Shown here: positions 14,954-16,456 of the stretch, piece by piece
Layout: every line of letters starts with the position of its first letter
How positions within the stretch are numbered: the stretch's first letter is position 1
NCBI GenBank assembly: GCA_028701715.1
Contig: JAQVQF010000021.1
Location: forward strand, 1-16,456
DNA from: Eubacteriales bacterium
GTDB taxonomy: Bacteria; Bacillota; Clostridia; Oscillospirales; CAG-382
Direction: 5' to 3'
DNA: 16,456 nucleotides
Program-made: the position numbers and the translations under genes
Notes under the pieces: generated by a model
Told to the model about the DNA's origin: nothing
Database searches by the model: none
Seen by the model: the letters and a program-made list of their open reading frames with translations, nothing else

Positions 14954-15922
14954 TTAATTTCCCGCGGATTTAATTTGTTTTATGCCGTTCGACCAGTCGG
15001 CTATTTTCATGTCGGGACTTTTATAATCATAGGTGGTAGGATATGTTATATGAGTGTTGCCATAAGACGAATATGCGAACAAGAGCGAGGAATATCTTGA
15101 AAGTTCCGAAACAGGTATGTTTGTCTGTACGGAATTATAAAACGCCGTCAGAGTTTCTATGTTGGACGAAAATTGACTTACCGTTACAAGCTGTCTGAAA
15201 ACCGAAAGCCCCATGGATTCTTGGAAGGAATAGCTTATGCTTTCTCCTTCGCGCAGAGAGTTGAATATTTCCGCCGCGTTTGTTTCGGTAAGAGCGGTTT
15301 TCCCTACGGGAAGCGTTATGTAATATTCGTCAGGAGCTTCTTCGGATGTAATTATATCAATAAAATCGGGGTCTAAATATTTTACCGCATAGGTAAGGTC
15401 AACATTCAGGGGAGTTCCGGCTTTTTCGGCAATTCCCGCGGCTTTTTTATATGAATTACCGTCGCATATTATATAAAAATCCACGTCTTTACCGATAAGG
15501 GGAGATATTTTTTTAAGCAAATAGTCGGTGTTATTGGTTCCCAGAAGCTCATATAAAAGCTTAGGCACTCCGTTGTCGTCAAGATAAATATCCACCGGTA
15601 TGCGGCAGGTTATGTATTTTTGATTTTCTTCCAGCACCTCGACATATATAAGCGAGCAGATATTGCCCAGCTTGTTCTTTGAGGCGAAAATGCAGGAAAA
15701 TGAATCGTACTGCTCCTCCCCGCTGTTATCTGCGGATGTTTCTTCCCCGGAATATTCGGAAGTTTCCGAATTTACCGTTTCGGTTTCCGACGCTTCCTCC
15801 GACGATTCATCCTCAAAGAAAAGCAGCCCTTCGATATCCGGTAAAATGCGTATCGCCAAAAAGGTGAATATGCCGAGCATTATTATAAGAGTCAACATAA
15901 AATTTCTAAACGCAGCGGACAT
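14954..15922 (-). CDS. Single-pass membrane protein with a divergent LytR-CpsA-Psr-like extracellular domain
   Basis: This 322-aa protein has a short cytoplasmic end, one membrane helix (about 9-29), an acidic Ser/Glu-rich linker (37-72) and an extracellular domain (about 73-300). No close family is certain. The order of short blocks recalls the LCP phosphotransferases that attach polymers to peptidoglycan: LIYVEVLEENQKYITCRIPVDIYL (91-114) resembles the LCP 'SIPRDTYV' strand, ELLGTN...GKDVDFYIICDGNSYKKA (125-162) its 'IDYYV.VDF..F..' region, and GLSVFRQLVTVSQF (238-251) its 'R..RQ..V' helix. The catalytic arginines are absent (Val110 where Arg would stand, no RxDT). An inactive or repurposed LCP domain is an inference. 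The start follows AAAGGAG. It is transcribed from a consensus promoter ahead of metY. Confidence 0.6.
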   Translation of the reverse strand: MSAAFRNFMLTLIIMLGIFTFLAIRILPDIEGLLFFEDESSEEASETETVNSETSEYSGEETSADNSGEEQYDSFSCIFASKNKLGNICSLIYVEVLEENQKYITCRIPVDIYLDDNGVPKLLYELLGTNNTDYLLKKISPLIGKDVDFYIICDGNSYKKAAGIAEKAGTPLNVDLTYAVKYLDPDFIDIITSEEAPDEYYITLPVGKTALTETNAAEIFNSLREGESISYSFQESMGLSVFRQLVTVSQFSSNIETLTAFYNSVQTNIPVSELSRYSSLLFAYSSYGNTHITYPTTYDYKSPDMKIADWSNGIKQIKSAGN

Positions 15923-15937
15923 CTTTTTTCTCCTTTC

Positions 15938-15964
15938 AACATATTAACATATTAACATATTAAC
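15938..15964. repeat. Tandem 8-bp repeat in the leader
   Basis: Three exact copies of AACATATT (15938-15961) plus a partial copy (15962-15964) lie directly upstream of the ribosome site of the LCP-like gene, within its predicted leader of about 120 nt. Such an array could change copy number by slippage and alter leader structure. Confidence 0.85.
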
Positions 15965-16047
15965 GTTTGTATCAAACCGTACTGTCGGAAACGATGCTTC
16001 CCGTAATACCGAATTTGTAAAATAATAACTCGCTTCTTTAGAAGATG

Positions 16048-16076
16048 ATTATATATTACTTCTCATTGTTTGTCAA
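16048..16076 (-). promoter_or_regulatory. Consensus sigma-A promoter of the LCP-like gene
   Basis: On the minus strand TTGACA (16071-16076) and TATAAT (16048-16053), both exact, are separated by 17 bp. The start point near 16041 gives a leader of about 120 nt. A second TTGACA lies at 16123-16128, but its -10 region (TTTATT) is poor. Confidence 0.85.
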
Positions 16077-16159
16077 ATTAAATTTTATAGTATAATTCGG
16101 GAATAAACTAATAATTTGTTTAAATGTCAAATAGTAAAATCGTTAAATCTTTTAAGCGT

Positions 16160-16456
16160 CTAACCGTATATTTCCAGCAATCCGGCAAGAGCGCATGAGG
16201 CCTTCCCGGTATAATCCTCCGCGATGTCCGGTGATTCTACCGTAATTTCGTCCGCATATTCCGAATATTTCAACGTCACGGAGATCAAAGCCTTGGTTTC
16301 AGAAGGAAGCCTTGTAAGAGTAAGCTTGCCGTTTTGAAGCTCGCAGAGCGCGCGGGCATACATCAGTATAAATGCCGCCTCGCCGTCGGCGTTTTCAAAA
16401 TCCGACTTTTCTATGCATTTTTCAAGCAATTTAACAAGGTCGGGTGATTTAAAATC
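16160..16456 (-). CDS. 3' end of an unidentified gene, cut by the window edge
   Basis: The reading frame stays open from the right edge to a stop at 16160, giving the last 98 residues of a longer protein. The TTG at 16429 has no visible ribosome site and the frame continues through it, so the true start is outside the window. The visible part mixes an acidic helix (LEKCIEKSDFENADGE), a helix with a strand (AAFILMYARALCELQNGKLTL) and beta strands, ending in a hydrophobic segment. The 'ARALCELQNGKLTL' pattern faintly recalls the end of a histidine-kinase ATPase domain, but no nucleotide-binding motif is visible. I do not recognise the family. Confidence 0.7.
   Translation of the reverse strand, partial: DFKSPDLVKLLEKCIEKSDFENADGEAAFILMYARALCELQNGKLTLTRLPSETKALISVTLKYSEYADEITVESPDIAEDYTGKASCALAGLLEIYG

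Overview
The window looks like chromosomal DNA from a Gram-positive, anaerobic member of the Clostridia, probably Oscillospiraceae/Ruminococcus-like. The support is a type I dockerin on a secreted protein, a clostridial 2[4Fe-4S] ferredoxin, a PITGD sorting tail, a PadR/HAAS (DUF1700) pair, strong AAGGAGG-type ribosome sites, near-consensus sigma-A promoters and Ser/Glu-rich linkers in exported proteins. This placement is an inference from gene content. I see no phage, transposase, CRISPR array, rRNA or tRNA.

Layout. (1) Positions 1-1710: a wall-anchored LamG/discoidin adhesin on the minus strand, with a strong terminator (146-176) and a consensus promoter (1681-1709). (2) Positions 1793-2617: a divergent hemolysin III/PAQR membrane protein with its own promoter and a terminator whose hairpin contains seven tandem 8-mers. 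(3) Positions 2653-5610: a plus-strand operon of padR, a HAAS-domain membrane protein and two different short-chain dehydrogenases. It starts at a consensus promoter overlain by a 23-bp near-perfect palindrome and ends at a terminator shared with the convergent phosphoribosyltransferase. (4) Positions 5621-6240: a purine-type phosphoribosyltransferase, minus strand. (5) Positions 6425-13203: a tightly packed minus-strand unit, trmN-like methyltransferase, then mntP (14-bp overlap), then a 1831-residue cell-surface subtilase (16-nt gap). (6) Positions 13277-16076: a 57-residue ferredoxin, metY, and a divergent LytR-CpsA-Psr-like membrane protein, all minus strand. (7) From 16160 to the right edge: the 3' end of an unidentified minus-strand gene.

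Themes. Three exported proteins (the adhesin, the subtilase and the LCP-like protein) suggest cell-surface biology, each with an acidic Ser/Glu-rich linker. The subtilase is the most remarkable gene. It carries a signal peptide, an intact S8 catalytic domain (Asp172, His207, Asn293, Ser363), Ig-like repeats on both sides of a long propeller-like region, a Big-type domain, a dockerin, a cohesin-like domain, two cadherin-like sandwiches and a C-terminal membrane anchor. The padR operon is the clearest regulatory unit. The rest is ordinary metabolism: methionine/cysteine synthesis, purine salvage, manganese export, tRNA modification and electron transfer.
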